Shown piece after piece: positions 25,326 to 35,174 of a DNA stretch of 64,000 nucleotides. A program made the translations under genes and the position numbers. The stretch is from Maricaulis sp. (lineage in GTDB: Bacteria; Pseudomonadota; Alphaproteobacteria; Caulobacterales; Maricaulaceae): positions 62,001-126,000 of the forward strand of contig NZ_JASBRQ010000068.1 of assembly GCF_030149425.1 (NCBI RefSeq), given 5' to 3'. Positions within the stretch are counted from its first letter, which is position 1; every line of letters starts with the position of its first letter. Below the pieces are notes generated by a model. That model had not been told where the DNA came from. It searched no databases and saw only the letters and a list, made by a program, of their open reading frames with translations.

Positions 25326-26375
25326 CTAGAAGAGTTCGATATTCGACATGTCGTCGGGTTGATCCGGTTCAGATACCTCTGCCCCGGTTAGAGAACGCTG
25401 AAACTCGCGCCGGACATCCGAAAGCGTGATCGAGCCCAGAATGGACGCGGTCAAAGCTTCGCATGAAGTCTCGTCCATGGCGAGATCATCGTGATCGCCC
25501 ATGAAACTTACGATTTGATCAAAAGCGCCGATCACCGCTTCCGTGCGCTGCTTCATCCGGTCCTGGAACTGCATCGCCATGACCACATCGTGGATCTCGT
25601 TTGCCATTCTACGGCTGGCATCCGTGGAGTTTCCAAGCTCCCTCTGGATCTCGTTATTGCGCTCGACAAGCGCATTGAGGAGCACTTCGAGCTGCTCCTT
25701 GGCATCGACCTGGCTCGACAGATCCATGGCACCGATCTCGCTGAGCTCCTGGTACTCATTACGGATCGATCCGATCACTTCGCGGATACTCCCGGTGACC
25801 TTGCCGACGCTTTCGCGCATCCGTCCCGACAGTGCATCGATACGCCGCGACAGCGACTGCATTTCCATGGAGACGACCTGGAAGCCGACCCCGGCTGCGC
25901 CCGCCCGTCCCGCCTCGATCTGGGCGTTGAGCGAGAGTAGCCGGGTTTGCCGGTTGATGGCTTCAATCTCACCAATACAGCTGGCCACCTCGTCGATTTC
26001 CTCGAGGATTTCGTCGAGCGAATAGATCAGGGCAACGCCCTGTTTGGACAGGACCAGAATACGTTCGGTCACCTCCTGCAGCGATTCCTGCAGGATCCGC
26101 GGCAGGGTGACGAGGTCAAAGCTCTGGCCATTATGATCAACGGTGGTGATCTGGGCGAGCAGCTCGCCGAGACGTTCCGTCTGCTCGGCTGAATTCTCTG
26201 TCAGGCTGGTGAACAGGCCGCTCAGGCGCTGGGTTTGATCTTCGACATCCCGGGTTGTTTCTGCCAGCACGTTTTCGGCGGTCCCCAGCGCGCCGAGCAG
26301 GAGCCGGGCAAAGGGGGAACGCGTCGGCACCGGGGGCATACCCACTTCCGGTTGATTTAGCGCATATCCTGTCAT
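25326..26375 (-). CDS. Soluble MCP-like protein with a CheZ-like QFQDR helix
   Basis: The 349-residue protein has no membrane segment and is almost wholly helical. Its centre (about residues 140-165) resembles the tip of the chemoreceptor hairpin ([19 protein letters not shown]), but QTR replaces the usual QTN. Near residue 269 it has [11 protein letters not shown], similar to the catalytic helix of CheZ phosphatases and to helices of related che-associated proteins. It ends MSNIELF, a tail shared with CheD of this operon. It may be a signalling scaffold or a CheY phosphatase. ATG at 26375, 6 bases after GGAG, is preferred over the GTG one codon before. Confidence 0.72.
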   Translation of the reverse strand: MTGYALNQPEVGMPPVPTRSPFARLLLGALGTAENVLAETTRDVEDQTQRLSGLFTSLTENSAEQTERLGELLAQITTVDHNGQSFDLVTLPRILQESLQEVTERILVLSKQGVALIYSLDEILEEIDEVASCIGEIEAINRQTRLLSLNAQIEAGRAGAAGVGFQVVSMEMQSLSRRIDALSGRMRESVGKVTGSIREVIGSIRNEYQELSEIGAMDLSSQVDAKEQLEVLLNALVERNNEIQRELGNSTDASRRMANEIHDVVMAMQFQDRMKQRTEAVIGAFDQIVSFMGDHDDLAMDETSCEALTASILGSITLSDVRREFQRSLTGAEVSEPDQPDDMSNIELF

Positions 26376-26417
26376 CACCCACTCCAGCGCCCTGACGGGC
26401 CCGTTGAGACGCCTTGT

Positions 26418-27473
26418 TTAAATCCGCAACACATTGCCGCGCTCTGATACAATTTTCAGTATAGCGTCGGGAATCTTATCTTCAGGTAACTGCCGCTCGA
26501 CACCGCCAACATCAAAAGCGGCCTTCGGCATGCCGTAAACCAGGCTGGACGCCTCGTCCTGGCCAAGCGTATCGGCGCCGGCATCACGCATGGCCTTCAA
26601 TCCGGTTGCACCATCCCGCCCCATACCGGTCAGGATGACCCCGATTGCCGCCCCACCGCAGGCGCGGGCGACGGATTCGAACAATACATCGACGGACGGC
26701 CGATGGCCGGAGACCGGCGGATCTTCGGTCAGGCGGCAGACATAATCCGCACCCGAGCGCTTCACCGTCAGGTGATGATCACCCGGTGCGATGAAGACCT
26801 GCCCGGCCCGAATGCGTTGACCATCACTGGCCTCACAGACGGTGATCGCGCAATTGCGGTTGAGGCGGTCAGCGAACTGTTTGGTGAATTGCGGCGGCAT
26901 ATGCTGAGCGATCACCGTGCCCGGCGCATTCGGAGGCAGGGCAGCCAGCAGGCGCCCCAGCGTCTCCACCCCGCCGGTAGATGCCCCCATGGCAACAAGG
27001 CTTTCGGTGGTGTCAAAACTGACCGGGCCTGCCTGTTTGACAGCAGCTCTGCGCGCGGCCGCGCGCACCCGGGACGCGGCGGCGGTTTTGACCTTCTCGA
27101 TCAACTCTCCGGCCAGCGCTGGCATATTGCGCTCCAGGTCCATGACCGGTTTGCCGACGAAGTCGATAGCGCCCAGTTCCAGCGCGCGCAGTGTGACGTC
27201 GGCGCCTTCCTGGGTAAGCGAAGAGACCATGACTACCGGGGTCGGCCGCAGCGTCATGATCTTCTCCAGAAAGGAAATCCCGTCCATGCGAGGCATCTCG
27301 ACATCGAGCGTGATCACGTCCGGGCGGAGTTCCTTGATCATGGTGCGCGCGACATAGGGGTTGGACGCGGCGCCGACGACTTCGATTTCCCCCGTGCCCT
27401 GCAGCATGCTCGGGATCAGCATACGCATCAACGCGCTGTCATCGACGACCAGGGCTCGAATCTTCTTTGCCAT
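26418..27473 (-). CDS. cheB: Chemoreceptor methylesterase/deamidase CheB
   Basis: The 351-residue protein has a receiver domain (phospho-acceptor Asp57 in LDVEMPRMDG), a linker, and the methylesterase domain with catalytic Ser in GASTGG, His in AQHMPPQF and Asp in GMGRDGA. It removes methyl groups from chemoreceptors when phosphorylated by CheA and balances CheR. It lies 9 bases after cheD. Confidence 0.97.
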   Translation of the reverse strand: MAKKIRALVVDDSALMRMLIPSMLQGTGEIEVVGAASNPYVARTMIKELRPDVITLDVEMPRMDGISFLEKIMTLRPTPVVMVSSLTQEGADVTLRALELGAIDFVGKPVMDLERNMPALAGELIEKVKTAAASRVRAAARRAAVKQAGPVSFDTTESLVAMGASTGGVETLGRLLAALPPNAPGTVIAQHMPPQFTKQFADRLNRNCAITVCEASDGQRIRAGQVFIAPGDHHLTVKRSGADYVCRLTEDPPVSGHRPSVDVLFESVARACGGAAIGVILTGMGRDGATGLKAMRDAGADTLGQDEASSLVYGMPKAAFDVGGVERQLPEDKIPDAILKIVSERGNVLRI

Positions 27474-27482
27474 CGCGCGCCC

Positions 27483-28103
27483 CTAGAACAACTCGATTGA
27501 TGAGTCCGGTGCCCGCAAGGGCGGCGGCTGGCGCAGCTTGCGCTCGGCCCGCACCACATCATCAACCAATTGCTTCGATAGAAACCGCCGCCAGGCCTGC
27601 CCGGTATAGGGATCGAACACGATACGCCGGCCGCGATCACCACCCAGGTCAAAGGCGACGACATTGAGGCTTTCGGCCTGGGCGTACTCACGGGCGAAGG
27701 CAGCATTATTATCGCCGACGCCGCTCATACCGTTGACGACATTACCGCCGCCGAAGAATTTGCATTCCAGGCGACGCTTGTCCGCACCGGCCGCGAGCAG
27801 GCCGTTGATCAGCGCGTCCATGGCGTGATTACCGTAGCGCAAAGCCAGGCTGGCACCGCTCCAGAGCCCTTCATCATCATGCGGCAGCATGAAGTGGTTC
27901 ATGCCGCCAATACCGAGCAAGGGGTCATGGATACAGGCGGCGACGCAGGACCCGAGCACGGTTGAGATCAATTCCTGCCCGTTCGGGTCAGACGACACGT
28001 GCTGTGCGCCCGGAAGGACTTTCACCACCCAGCGGTCCGACGCCCGGTCATGATAGCGGCCATTGGCGGGTGTCTCCTGGCGGGCTGCAGCACTACGCGC
28101 CAT
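27483..28103 (-). CDS. cheD: Chemoreceptor glutamine deamidase CheD
   Basis: The 206-residue enzyme has the catalytic Cys in TVLGSCVAACIHD, His in GGMNHFMLPH and the conserved KFFGGGNV. It deamidates glutamines on receptors. The start lies inside the end of cheR: of two adjacent ATGs the one at 28103 is 6 bases after GGAG. A longer frame extends 34 codons further into cheR. The tail ends SSIELF, matching the tail of the MCP-like protein encoded two genes on. Confidence 0.93.
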   Translation of the reverse strand: MARSAAARQETPANGRYHDRASDRWVVKVLPGAQHVSSDPNGQELISTVLGSCVAACIHDPLLGIGGMNHFMLPHDDEGLWSGASLALRYGNHAMDALINGLLAAGADKRRLECKFFGGGNVVNGMSGVGDNNAAFAREYAQAESLNVVAFDLGGDRGRRIVFDPYTGQAWRRFLSKQLVDDVVRAERKLRQPPPLRAPDSSIELF

Positions 28104-28974
28104 CATGAACTCCGCCTTCGCGCGCATAAATCGTCCGCCCAACCGATTTGAGATGCCCGGAATCGCCCAGCAGGCTCTCCGAATGCCCGAGGAACAGACA
28201 GGCATCCTCCTTCATCATGCCGCGGAAACGCTGGATCAGGGTCCGCTTGGACTCGGCGTCGAAATAGATGGTGACATTGCGACAGAAAATGGCGTCGAAC
28301 TTTACCTTCATCGGCCAAGCCGCATGCAGATTCAGACGGTTGAAAACGAGGTGAGACTTGAGCGCCGCGGAGACCGCAGAATGATCTTCATCCCGGGCTG
28401 CGGTGCGGAAATACTTGTTCCGGTACTGCGCTGGAATCGCTTTCACGGCCTCGCGCTCATAACGGCCTTCGCGGCAATGATTGAGCACATTCGTGTCGAT
28501 ATCGGTGGCGAGGATTTTCCAGTCCCACCCGCCAAGACCATCAAGCGCCTCGGCGATGCTCATCGCCAGCGTGTATGGCTCCTCGCCGGTCGAGCAGCCG
28601 GCTGACCAGATCCGGATTTTGCGATTACCATCGCCTTGTGCCCGGCGTTTCCAGTACGGCACGAGGTAATCGCGCACATAGTCAAAATGGTGGGATTCGC
28701 GGAAGAAATTGGTGTGGTTGGTCGTCAGCGCATTGATCAGGTGATTGCGCTCGGCGTCACCAAACCCACCCTCAAGGCGCTCCAGATAGGCTTTGAAATC
28801 CGGCAATCCGAGCTCGCGCAGGCGCCGGGCGAGCCGGGAATAGACCAGCTCGCGCTTATGGTCGCCGATGACGATCCCGGCATGGTCGTAGATCGCCTTG
28901 GCAATGATGCGGAAGTCCGCATCCCGCATGGAGAACTCGCGCTCTCCACGGGGGTGCTCGATAGCCGTACGCAT
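28093..28974 (-). CDS. cheR: Chemoreceptor methyltransferase CheR
   Basis: The 293-residue protein has the CheR N-terminal helical domain and a SAM-binding domain with SAGCSTGEEPYTLAM, ATDID and FCRNVTIYF. The receptor-recognition TNHTNFFRE motif is present. It methylates glutamates on chemoreceptors. The receptor gene immediately upstream ends in DWSEF, the pentapeptide type that tethers CheR. It overlaps cheD by 11 bases. Confidence 0.97.
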   Translation of the reverse strand: MRTAIEHPRGEREFSMRDADFRIIAKAIYDHAGIVIGDHKRELVYSRLARRLRELGLPDFKAYLERLEGGFGDAERNHLINALTTNHTNFFRESHHFDYVRDYLVPYWKRRAQGDGNRKIRIWSAGCSTGEEPYTLAMSIAEALDGLGGWDWKILATDIDTNVLNHCREGRYEREAVKAIPAQYRNKYFRTAARDEDHSAVSAALKSHLVFNRLNLHAAWPMKVKFDAIFCRNVTIYFDAESKRTLIQRFRGMMKEDACLFLGHSESLLGDSGHLKSVGRTIYAREGGVHDGA

Positions 28975-29000
28975 GGAACTCGCTCCGTTCGGTCTGGAAC

Positions 29001-31886
29001 CTAGAACTCGCTCCAGTCGTCTTCATCATCGACCACGGTTTCGGCCAGCTGGGCCTGTAATCCGCGCGCTCCACCGGTTCCGGCCGCACGTGCCGGAGTG
29101 GCGTGGGTGACAGGCTGGATGTGCTGCTGTCCGCTCTCAACGCCGGCGTTGAAGAAGCTCATGCGCTGACGCATGCGCAGGGCCTGATCATTCATGGTCT
29201 TGGCCGCAGCCGCATTTTCCTCGACCAGGGCCGAGTTCTGTTGCGTCATCTCATCCATCTGCGTGACTGCAGTGTTAATCTCGTCCGCACCGGTCGCCTG
29301 CTCGCGGGAGGCAGCGCTGATCTCAGCAACGATATCAGCCACCTTCTTGATCGAGTCGACGATCTCGGTGAGTGCTTCACCGGTCTCATTGACCAGATCG
29401 ACACCGCCCTGAACCTGCTCGGTAGAGTCGACGATGAGATCCTTGATATCCTTGGCGGCCTGGGCCGAACGCTGGGCCAGGGAGCGCACCTCGGAGGCTA
29501 CGACTGCGAAGCCGCGACCGGCATCACCGGCTCTCGCCGCTTCGACCGCCGCATTGAGCGCCAGGAGATTGGTCTGGAAGGCAATCTCGTCGATCACACC
29601 GATAATATCGGAAATGCGGCGCGAGCTGTCCTCGATCTTGCCCATCGCATCGACCGCATTGGACACGACCTCACCGCCCTTGTCGGCGCTGTCGCGGGCG
29701 GTTACCGCCAGCTGGCTGGCCTGCTGCGAGTTGTCGGCATTCTGCTTGATGGTCGACGCCATCTCTTCCATCGATGCTGCGGTTTCTTCCAGATTGGCCG
29801 CCTGTTGCTCGGTCCGCTGGGAGAGATCGGAGGCGCCAGTTGAAATCTGCTGCGATGCCGATGCCACTTCCTCAGAGGCCAGCGAGATAGTGCGGACGGT
29901 TTCCTGCAGGGTCGACGCCATCGAGTTGGCGCTTTCCTTCAGCTCGTCATAGACGCCTTCATAATCCTGGGAGATGCGCTGGGTGAGATCGCCCTGGGCC
30001 ATGGCCTGAAGCATGTCGCCGAGCGAGCCGAGCACACCATCAACCGTGGATGCGAGGCTGTTGACGCTTTGCGACAGGTTGAGGAAGAAGCCGTCCTTGC
30101 CCTCGAGCGACAACGTGCGGGTGAAATCACCGCGCGAGACGGCGGACACCACGCCTTCGATCTCACGCTCAATGGCTTTTTCGGCGGTCTGGTCTTTCCA
30201 TTCGACGACGGTCCCGATGCGCTGGTTTTCATCGTCGGTTACCGGGCTGGCAATGAGGTGGAAACTACGACCGCCAACGCTGATATCGGTCTCGTATGCC
30301 GAGGTCAGATGCGCCAGCATATTGCGTTGATGCGCCGGGTTTTTATGGAAGACGTCAATGTTCTGACCGAGCAGATTATTGGCGTCAAACGCACTCAAAT
30401 CCTTGCGCAGATCTGCCTCGGCATTACGCATCATCTTTTCTTGCGAGGCATTCATATAGACGATGTTCAGATCGGCGTCGGCGACCATGACATTGGTCGT
30501 GGTATTGTCCAGCGCAGCCCGGATACGAACATTCTCCTTCATGCGATCACTGGCCGACAGATCCGTGGCGTATTTGACAACTTTCACCGGGTTCCCGTTG
30601 ACGTCATAGATCGGATTATAGGAGGCCTGCAGCACAACCTTGCGACCACCATTGGCGATGCGCTCATACTCTCCGGTCTGGAACTCTCCCCGTCCAAGCG
30701 CTTCCCAGAAGGCGCGATACTCGGCGCTCGACGCATAGCCACTCTCGGCAAACATCGAGTGATGGCGGCCTTTGATCTCCTCAAGGGCATAGCCCATCGT
30801 TTTGCAGAAATTCTCGTTGGCGGTGATTATGGTACCGTCCAGCTTGAATTCGATAACGGCCTGCGACTTGTGAATCGCGTCGATCTGACTGGTCATGTCC
30901 GCATTGCGGAGCTTTTCTTCGGTAATATCGCTCGCGAACTTGACGACCTTCACGACCTCGCCATGCTGATCGAAGACCGGGTTGTAGCTGGCATTGATCC
31001 AGATTTCCCGGCCGTCTCGGCCAAAGCGCTGGTATTCGCCCGAGGAGAACTCGCCGGAGCGGAATTTCTCCCAGAACGTCTTGTATTCAGCGGAGGCCGC
31101 GTATTCCCGGTCGACAAAGATCGAGTGATGGCGACCTTTGATCTCCTCCAGCGTATACCCGACCGCGTTACAGAAATTCTCGTTTGCCGTCAGGATTGTA
31201 CCGTCGAGTTCGAACTCGATAATGGCCTGGGAGCGATTGATCGCTTCCAGCTTGGCTTCACCCTCGGCGAAGGAGCGAGCCTGATCGGCGAGTTCCTTTT
31301 CTTGCGCCGTACGGTCTTCCCATTCGACAACCGTGCCGGAGCGCTGATGTTGCGCGTCGAATACCGGGCTGACGATCAGGCTGAACGTACGCTCGCCAAT
31401 CGTCAGCTTGGTTTTGTGGGTCTGGGTCAGGCGGTCGAGAATCGAGCGCTGGTAAGACGGGTTCTTATGGAATGTATCGATACTCTGACCAATGAGCCCC
31501 CGGGCGCTGAAGGCCGGGATATCTGAACGAATATCGGCTTCCGCCTCCTGCATCATCGTCTGCATGGTGTCGTTCATGTAGACGATATTGTAGTCCGCAT
31601 CGGCGATCATCACGTTCTGTTGACATGTATCCAGTGCCTGGCGGACGCGGTCATCTTCTTGCTGACCGGCGCCACCACCTTTGAGGAACTGCCAGGCGGC
31701 GAACAGGCCTGCTACCGGCAATCCAGCGACCAGAGCGAAACCGATTCCGGCATTGGCGGCAACGAAGCTGACGGCGGAAAAGGCAACGGCGCCTCCGGCA
31801 AACACGGCAGCGGTGGTGAGAAGGCCCTTGCGGCGACCAAAGTCACCGGCGGTCCGGTTCTGGGTATGTGCTTGAGCGTAGTTCAT
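29001..31886 (-). CDS. Methyl-accepting chemotaxis protein with four PAS domains
   Basis: The 961-residue receptor has an N-terminal hydrophobic segment (about 22-68, probably a hairpin of two helices, no periplasmic domain). Then four PAS domains: PAS1 near 85-205, PAS2 near 210-330, PAS3 near 332-450, PAS4 near 455-575. PAS1 and PAS4 resemble each other ([15 protein letters not shown] / [15 protein letters not shown]), as do PAS2 and PAS3 (TANENFC, IKGRHHS). A HAMP-like region follows, then the signalling hairpin with the conserved tip [20 protein letters not shown]. The last five residues, DWSEF, are a CheR/CheB-tethering motif. It senses an internal signal such as redox or a small molecule. 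ATG at 31886 follows AAAGGA. Confidence 0.95.
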   Translation of the reverse strand: MNYAQAHTQNRTAGDFGRRKGLLTTAAVFAGGAVAFSAVSFVAANAGIGFALVAGLPVAGLFAAWQFLKGGGAGQQEDDRVRQALDTCQQNVMIADADYNIVYMNDTMQTMMQEAEADIRSDIPAFSARGLIGQSIDTFHKNPSYQRSILDRLTQTHKTKLTIGERTFSLIVSPVFDAQHQRSGTVVEWEDRTAQEKELADQARSFAEGEAKLEAINRSQAIIEFELDGTILTANENFCNAVGYTLEEIKGRHHSIFVDREYAASAEYKTFWEKFRSGEFSSGEYQRFGRDGREIWINASYNPVFDQHGEVVKVVKFASDITEEKLRNADMTSQIDAIHKSQAVIEFKLDGTIITANENFCKTMGYALEEIKGRHHSMFAESGYASSAEYRAFWEALGRGEFQTGEYERIANGGRKVVLQASYNPIYDVNGNPVKVVKYATDLSASDRMKENVRIRAALDNTTTNVMVADADLNIVYMNASQEKMMRNAEADLRKDLSAFDANNLLGQNIDVFHKNPAHQRNMLAHLTSAYETDISVGGRSFHLIASPVTDDENQRIGTVVEWKDQTAEKAIEREIEGVVSAVSRGDFTRTLSLEGKDGFFLNLSQSVNSLASTVDGVLGSLGDMLQAMAQGDLTQRISQDYEGVYDELKESANSMASTLQETVRTISLASEEVASASQQISTGASDLSQRTEQQAANLEETAASMEEMASTIKQNADNSQQASQLAVTARDSADKGGEVVSNAVDAMGKIEDSSRRISDIIGVIDEIAFQTNLLALNAAVEAARAGDAGRGFAVVASEVRSLAQRSAQAAKDIKDLIVDSTEQVQGGVDLVNETGEALTEIVDSIKKVADIVAEISAASREQATGADEINTAVTQMDEMTQQNSALVEENAAAAKTMNDQALRMRQRMSFFNAGVESGQQHIQPVTHATPARAAGTGGARGLQAQLAETVVDDEDDWSEF

Positions 31887-31911
31887 AGCAGTGAGTCCTT
31901 TGGTCGTTTTG

Positions 31912-32439
31912 TCACTGAAGTTCGGTTTGTTCGTGTAGAGCGCTGTCGAGCACCTCGCTGCCAAGCAAGCGGGTCAGGTCGAGCATGGCGACCATCTGCT
32001 CTTCCTCGGTCAGAAAACCGGAGAAGACGCGCGCATCTTCCCGACCGGAGGTCTCCGGAACAGGCTGTATGCGTTCATCCGAAGCGCTGAGAATGTCCGA
32101 GACGGCGTCGACCAGAAGACCGACCTGGCGGTCGTCAACGGCGACGATAACAATGACATGGCGCGGGCTCGTCTCGGTAAGACCTCCGCCGAGCCGGCAT
32201 TGCAGATCGATGATCGGCAGGACCGCACCGCGCAGATTGAGCACGCCGCGGACATGGTCCGGCTGGTTGGGCAGGCTGGTCACATCGGTCCAGCCCTTGA
32301 TTTCGCGGACAGAGATAATGTCCACGGCATATTGCTCATCACCGGCAGCGAAGCTGACATATTGCTTCGCGTCGGAACTGGTCTCGCGGCCGGCCGCTAT
32401 GGCCTCCGCGGTCGCAAGCACGGCTTCTTCTGCATTCAT
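31912..32439 (-). CDS. cheW: Chemotaxis coupling protein CheW
   Basis: The 175-residue protein is a single CheW domain ([33 protein letters not shown]) with a 25-residue N-terminal extension. It links CheA to the chemoreceptor tip. Its start overlaps the cheA stop by 4 bases. Confidence 0.96.
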   Translation of the reverse strand: MNAEEAVLATAEAIAAGRETSSDAKQYVSFAAGDEQYAVDIISVREIKGWTDVTSLPNQPDHVRGVLNLRGAVLPIIDLQCRLGGGLTETSPRHVIVIVAVDDRQVGLLVDAVSDILSASDERIQPVPETSGREDARVFSGFLTEEEQMVAMLDLTRLLGSEVLDSALHEQTELQ

Positions 32440-34493
32440 GCGCTCAGACCTCCGGTCGCTTCTTCGGAATTGGCAGTGTCACCGTCCTGCGGACGGGCGT
32501 CGGGGTTGCGGACAGGCATGGTGGCGAGCCCATCGATGTCGAGGATCAGGCGAACACGGCCATCGCCGAGAATGGCGGTCCCGGCCACGCCCTCAATACG
32601 GCGATAATTCGCCTCCAGACTCTTGATGACGACTTGCTGCTGGCCGAGCAGTTCATCGACCACGAGGCCGACGCGGCGGCCGAATTCGGTCTCGACGATC
32701 ACGGCGAGCTTGCGCAGAGGCTCGGGCTGGCCCAGGCGGGACAGATTCATCGATTGGCACAGGTCAATAAGACGGATGGTTTCCCCACGAAGCGGCATCA
32801 CCGTGCCACCTTCCGGCAAGGCCCGTATGGCGGAAGCGTCTGGACAAACCGTCTCCACAATGGCGGAAAGCGGCACGACATAGCGCTCGCCGGCGACCGA
32901 AACGAGCATGCCATCAAGAACAGCGAGGGTAAGCGGCAGGGCCAGGGTGAAGGTCGAGCCCTCACCTTCGGTCGACTCCACGGTCACGCGGCCGCCGAGC
33001 TTCTGGATGTTACGGCGGACGACATCCATGCCGACACCCCGGCCGGACACATCGCTGATCTCAGCTGCGGTCGAAAAACCGGGCATGAAAATCAGCGCCT
33101 CAATCTCTTCCTTGCTCAATTCGGCATCGGCATCGACCAAGCCGTTTTCGACGGCCTTGTTGAAGACTTTTTCCGGATTGAGCCCGCGGCCATCATCGCT
33201 GACGCGGATCAAGATGCGACCATTGCGGTGTTCCGCAGAAAGCCGCACCACACCCTGCTCGGGCTTGCCGGCCGCCAGGCGGTCTTCCGGAGTTTCGAGA
33301 CCATGATCCATACAATTGCGGATCATGTGGGTGAGCGGATCGCTCAGCTCTTCGATAATCGTCTTGTCGACTTCGGTCGCCTCGCCGTCGAGCTCGAGGC
33401 GAACAGACTTGCCGAGTTTGCGGGACAGATCGCGCACAATGCGCGGGAAGCGTTGGAACAGGGCCTTGAGCGGCTGCATGCGCACCGCCATCACGCCCTC
33501 CTGGAGCTGGCGCGTCCGCATGGTGAGGTCTTCAAGGGCTTGCAGCTGTTTGACATGGCGGATGTCGACCAGCTCGGACAGGCTGTCGAGCGCCATAGCC
33601 TGGGCAATGACCAGCTCACCGACCATGTCGACAAGCTGATCGACACGCTCGAGTTCGACCCTGATCGATGTCGACTGGACCGCAGCCGGACCTGAATTCT
33701 CGGTTTTGGCCGCGGGTTTGGCTTCGGGCGTGTCGACTGGTCCGGCTTCGACGGCGGCAGGCTCCTCGGCGACGTCCGGTGCGGCCGCGAGCGGTTCAAA
33801 TGTCAGATCACAATCGCCCTCGACGAATTCGAAGACTTCTTCGATCTCTGCAAGCCCTGGAGCGCCTCGCAGCTCCATTTGCCACGACACATAGCCCTCA
33901 TCGGGCTGCATTTTCGCCAACTCAGGGAGTTTCGAAAGATCGGCCTTTGCGGTCAGCTCACCCAGAACCGCCAGAGCATGGAATAGGAGCTGCGGCTCGT
34001 TGGCAGTTTCATACATCGCCCGGTGCGGGCGGAAGTGAATGCGAAAATCGCCTGAACCGGCTTCTCCAGCGCTTTCCATCTGAGCCGGGGCAGCAGGCTG
34101 GGCCGCGCCTCCAGCCAGCATCGCCTGAAGACGCGCGAGAGCTTCATCTTCCAGCCCTGCAGTGGCCTCAACGCCACTGCGTGCTGCGGCCACGAGGTCC
34201 TGCAGCACATCGCCGGCCTGCATGATGAATTCCGGATCGCCCTCGGCCAGTTCCATGCGCCCGGAGCGCACCCGGTCCATGACGTTTTCAAGTTCATGGG
34301 CGAACTTGACCAGACGGTCGAATTTGAACGCTCCGGCACCGGCCTTGATGGAGTGCACAGAGCGGAACATATCGTCCAGCCCAGCCGGGTCATTGGCCCC
34401 GGCCTGCAGCGTCCCGGCGACGTCTTCAAACTGCTGCAGCAACTCCTCGCATTCATCGAAGAAGGTCTGCTTGAACTGTTCGAAATCGTTCAC
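32436..34493 (-). CDS. cheA: Chemotaxis histidine kinase CheA
   Basis: The 685-residue kinase has the P1 domain with phosphorylated His47 in FRSVHSIKAGAGAF, a middle region around 170-245, an Ala/Pro linker, the P3 dimerisation helix (LVDMVGELVIAQ), the P4 ATPase with N-box MIRNCMDHGLE, G1 DDGRGLN and G2 GRGVGMDVVRRN, and a CheW-like P5 domain. It phosphorylates CheY and CheB, and possibly the receiver-PP2C protein of this operon. Start is a GTG at 34493, eight bases after AGGAGG. Confidence 0.97.
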   Translation of the reverse strand: MNDFEQFKQTFFDECEELLQQFEDVAGTLQAGANDPAGLDDMFRSVHSIKAGAGAFKFDRLVKFAHELENVMDRVRSGRMELAEGDPEFIMQAGDVLQDLVAAARSGVEATAGLEDEALARLQAMLAGGAAQPAAPAQMESAGEAGSGDFRIHFRPHRAMYETANEPQLLFHALAVLGELTAKADLSKLPELAKMQPDEGYVSWQMELRGAPGLAEIEEVFEFVEGDCDLTFEPLAAAPDVAEEPAAVEAGPVDTPEAKPAAKTENSGPAAVQSTSIRVELERVDQLVDMVGELVIAQAMALDSLSELVDIRHVKQLQALEDLTMRTRQLQEGVMAVRMQPLKALFQRFPRIVRDLSRKLGKSVRLELDGEATEVDKTIIEELSDPLTHMIRNCMDHGLETPEDRLAAGKPEQGVVRLSAEHRNGRILIRVSDDGRGLNPEKVFNKAVENGLVDADAELSKEEIEALIFMPGFSTAAEISDVSGRGVGMDVVRRNIQKLGGRVTVESTEGEGSTFTLALPLTLAVLDGMLVSVAGERYVVPLSAIVETVCPDASAIRALPEGGTVMPLRGETIRLIDLCQSMNLSRLGQPEPLRKLAVIVETEFGRRVGLVVDELLGQQQVVIKSLEANYRRIEGVAGTAILGDGRVRLILDIDGLATMPVRNPDARPQDGDTANSEEATGGLSA

Positions 34494-34513
34494 TGGGACA
34501 ACCTCCTCATCAC

Positions 34514-34879
34514 CTAGCGGCAGACCCGCTTCACGACCCCGATAAGTTGATCGGGATCAAAAGGTTTGACGATCCAGCCGGTCGCTCCAGCAGCCTTGCC
34601 CGCGGCTTTCTTTTCCTGGTCGGCTTCGGTGGTGAGAATGAGAATGGGCGTGGCCCGGAATTTCGGGTCCTGGCGCAGTTTTCCGACCAGGGTAATGCCA
34701 TCCATGCGCGGCATGTTGACGTCGGAGATCACCAGATCGTAGGCACCGTCAGCGGACTTCTCGATCGCGGCGACACCGTCCTCCGCCTCGACTACATCAA
34801 AGCCCTCCCGTTTCAGGGTGAACGACACCATGTCGCGCATGGTCTTGGAGTCATCGACTGCCAGAACGCGTTTACTCAT
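34514..34879 (-). CDS. cheY: CheY-type single-domain response regulator
   Basis: The 121-residue receiver has Asp9/Asp10 (AVDDSKTMR), phospho-acceptor Asp53 in ISDVNMPRMDG, the conserved Thr in LTTEAD, and Lys in VKPFDP. It carries the CheA signal to the motor or to another target. Start at 34879 after GGAGGG, overlapping the end of the STAS gene by 8 bases. Confidence 0.95.
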   Translation of the reverse strand: MSKRVLAVDDSKTMRDMVSFTLKREGFDVVEAEDGVAAIEKSADGAYDLVISDVNMPRMDGITLVGKLRQDPKFRATPILILTTEADQEKKAAGKAAGATGWIVKPFDPDQLIGVVKRVCR

Positions 34880-35174
34880 TACTTTCCCTCCAACTCTCCA
34901 GAACTTCCCCCAAACCCAACACAGCCATGGCCTCGACGATGGCGGGACTGGGTTCACGCAGGACCAGGCGGCCTCCGCGCGCGTTTTGGTCATGTGCAGC
35001 GGACAAGAGCACCTGGATCGCTGGCGTATCGATCAGGCTGACCTCACGCCCACAGACCGTCAGCTCATCAAGGCCTTCTCGGCGGTCCAGCAGGTCTCCG
35101 CGCAAGGCCTCAGCGGCCAGGAGATCGAGGCGAGCGGGTAACTCGACCGGCTCAGATGCTGCCGCTGATGTCAT
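34872..35174 (-). CDS. Small STAS-domain protein with Thr at the switch site
   Basis: The 100-residue protein has the STAS pattern (LPARLDLLAAEALRGDLLDRREG, LIDTPAIQVLLSAA). The position usually held by Ser is Thr in IDTPAIQ. It lies between the HPt and cheY genes at the head of the operon and is coupled to the HPt gene by a TGATG overlap. It may be a second switch protein for the ATPase/phosphatase pair at the operon's end, or a CheY-associated adaptor. Confidence 0.82.
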   Translation of the reverse strand: MTSAAASEPVELPARLDLLAAEALRGDLLDRREGLDELTVCGREVSLIDTPAIQVLLSAAHDQNARGGRLVLREPSPAIVEAMAVLGLGEVLESWRESNE

